Source: Pseudomonadales bacterium (lineage in GTDB: Bacteria > Pseudomonadota > Gammaproteobacteria > Pseudomonadales > IMCC2047). Taken from it: a DNA stretch of 6,637 bases. A program made the position numbers and the translations under genes. The stretch spans positions 1-6,637 of the forward strand of contig JAIPFG010000181.1 in assembly GCA_021736745.1 (NCBI GenBank), given 5' to 3'. The notes below the pieces were generated by a model, which made no database searches, had not been told where the DNA came from, and worked only from the letters and a program-made list of their open reading frames with translations. Shown here piece by piece: positions 6,309 to 6,637 of this stretch; within the stretch, counting starts at the first letter, position 1, and each line of letters opens with the position of its first letter.

Positions 6309-6312
6309 TCCT
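6309..6312 (-). promoter_or_regulatory. Ribosome binding site supporting the GTG start of the SpmA-SpmB gene
   Basis: On the minus strand AGGA lies seven bases ahead of GTG (6299-6301). In front of the alternative TTG (6326-6328) the sequence is CTAATAAAGG read on the plus strand, giving no purine-rich site at the right distance on the minus strand. This decides between the two starts. Confidence 0.6.
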
Positions 6313-6393
6313 GATACGTTAATGGCAACGTTGGCTAATAAAGGGCGACACAGCACTGCAAATCTATTGAAAGGGGAAATGGTGAGGTCTTTT

Positions 6394-6422
6394 GTGCTAA
6401 CCATCACTATAGGGTCGGTCAA
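6394..6422 (-). promoter_or_regulatory. Candidate promoter for the SpmA-SpmB gene
   Basis: On the minus strand TTGACC (6417-6422, five of six to the -35 consensus) is followed after exactly 17 bases by TAGCAC (6394-6399, three of six to -10). It lies about 95 bp before the preferred GTG start and just downstream of the stop of the truncated upstream gene, where a promoter would be expected. The -10 is poor, so support is modest. Confidence 0.25.
6398..6414 (+). other. T3/T7-phage-promoter-like 17-mer in the intergenic gap
   Basis: TAACCATCACTATAGGG resembles the class III promoters of T3 and T7 phage RNA polymerases. Aligned so that GGG is +1 to +3, 15 of 17 bases agree with the T3 sequence (TAACCCTCACTAAAGGG), and the last 11 bases (TCACTATAGGG) are identical to T7. 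It carries T3-type C at -11 and -10 and T7-type TATA at -4 to -1. The rest of the T3 promoter (-17 to -15, and +4 to +6) does not match. It lies inside the spacer of the candidate minus-strand promoter and points toward the right edge. No phage gene is in the window, so coincidence is the default reading. Confidence 0.12.
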
Positions 6423-6446
6423 AAACCGTTGGGCGCGCATGAACAC

Positions 6447-6637
6447 TTAACGATCATGGCTACACTTTTCCAAAACACGGCGTGCTTCAGGGGTGATGAC
6501 TTTAAGCCTGAAACCTGTCCCATAAAAGGATGGACTGGTTCTTACACACCAGACACTTTCAACATCTAATTGAGCGCGATCCGTGGCTTCGGAACCATTA
6601 GGCGATTGGGATAACAGCAAATACTGATAAACGCCAC
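6447..6637 (-). CDS. C-terminal fragment of an unrecognised protein, cut by the window edge
   Basis: On the minus strand one frame is open from the window edge for 62 codons to a TAA at 6447-6449. The visible part begins GVYQYLLSQSPNGSEATDRA, has VESVWCVRTSPSFYGTGFRLKVITP in its middle and ends EARRVLEKCSHDR. The two cysteines (WCVR and EKCS) could pair if the protein is exported, but no N-terminus is available to judge. The other two minus frames are closed by stops within this stretch. There is no ATG in the visible part, so the start lies beyond 6637. The composition reads like a normal soluble protein rather than a chance frame. It is upstream of and codirectional with the SpmA-SpmB gene, 145 bp away. 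I do not recognise the family. Confidence 0.55.
   Translation of the reverse strand, partial: GVYQYLLLSQSPNGSEATDRAQLDVESVWCVRTSPSFYGTGFRLKVITPEARRVLEKCSHDR

Noticed and set aside
6379..6450. A 23-residue plus-strand mini-frame preceded by AAGGGGAA
   Set aside because: The purine-rich site is only about two bases from the ATG, too close to act normally, and the peptide has no distinctive features.
6456..6569. A 37-codon plus-strand frame starting at an ATG near the right edge
   Set aside because: It has no ribosome binding site and is antisense to the longer frame that runs off the edge; no recognisable features.
1..6637. CRISPR array, insertion sequence, tRNA, rRNA or a defence system
   Set aside because: There are no regularly spaced repeats, no transposase or nuclease motifs and no RNA gene signatures; the genes are metabolic, membrane and hypothetical.

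Overview
The window looks like an ordinary chromosomal stretch of a Gram-negative bacterium, most likely a gammaproteobacterium. This rests on three things: the 418-codon frame that fuses SpmA and SpmB in one polypeptide (the non-sporulating Gram-negative form), a HinT ending in WPPG, and an LldD-type hydroxy-acid oxidase. No rRNA, tRNA, CRISPR, insertion sequence or integrase is visible. Genus-level placement is not possible from this sequence alone.

Layout. At the left edge (1-38) is a perfect 16-bp hairpin, probably a terminator for leftward transcription. An FMN-dependent alpha-hydroxy-acid oxidase (123-1280, minus) is divergent from an AhpD-like CxxC peroxidase-family gene (1524-2066, plus). 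A RimJ/RimL-type GNAT acetyltransferase (2112-2645, plus) follows 45 bp later. The 243-bp divergent region holds an 8-bp dyad directly in front of a strong ribosome binding site. Converging on the GNAT gene is a run of minus-strand genes, listed here in transcription order: a truncated gene at the right edge (6637-6447), the SpmA-SpmB fusion membrane protein (6301-5072, with a GTG start preferred over a TTG start), the HIT/HinT nucleotide hydrolase (4924-4583), a DUF711 protein with a twin-arginine signal (4576-3323), and an unrecognised 189-residue protein (3234-2665).

How the genes may work together. The oxidase would make hydrogen peroxide if it uses oxygen as acceptor, and the divergent AhpD-like protein carries the peroxidatic CxxC-His motif, so a peroxide-handling pair is possible but not shown. 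The HinT and DUF711 genes are only 6 bp apart and are almost certainly cotranscribed. SpmAB belongs to the nucleoside-recognition (Gate) superfamily and HinT acts on purine nucleotide phosphoramidates, which makes a nucleotide-linked envelope theme conceivable; this is inference. The point I find most unusual is the apparent Tat signal on a DUF711 protein, a family I otherwise know as cytoplasmic and of unknown function.
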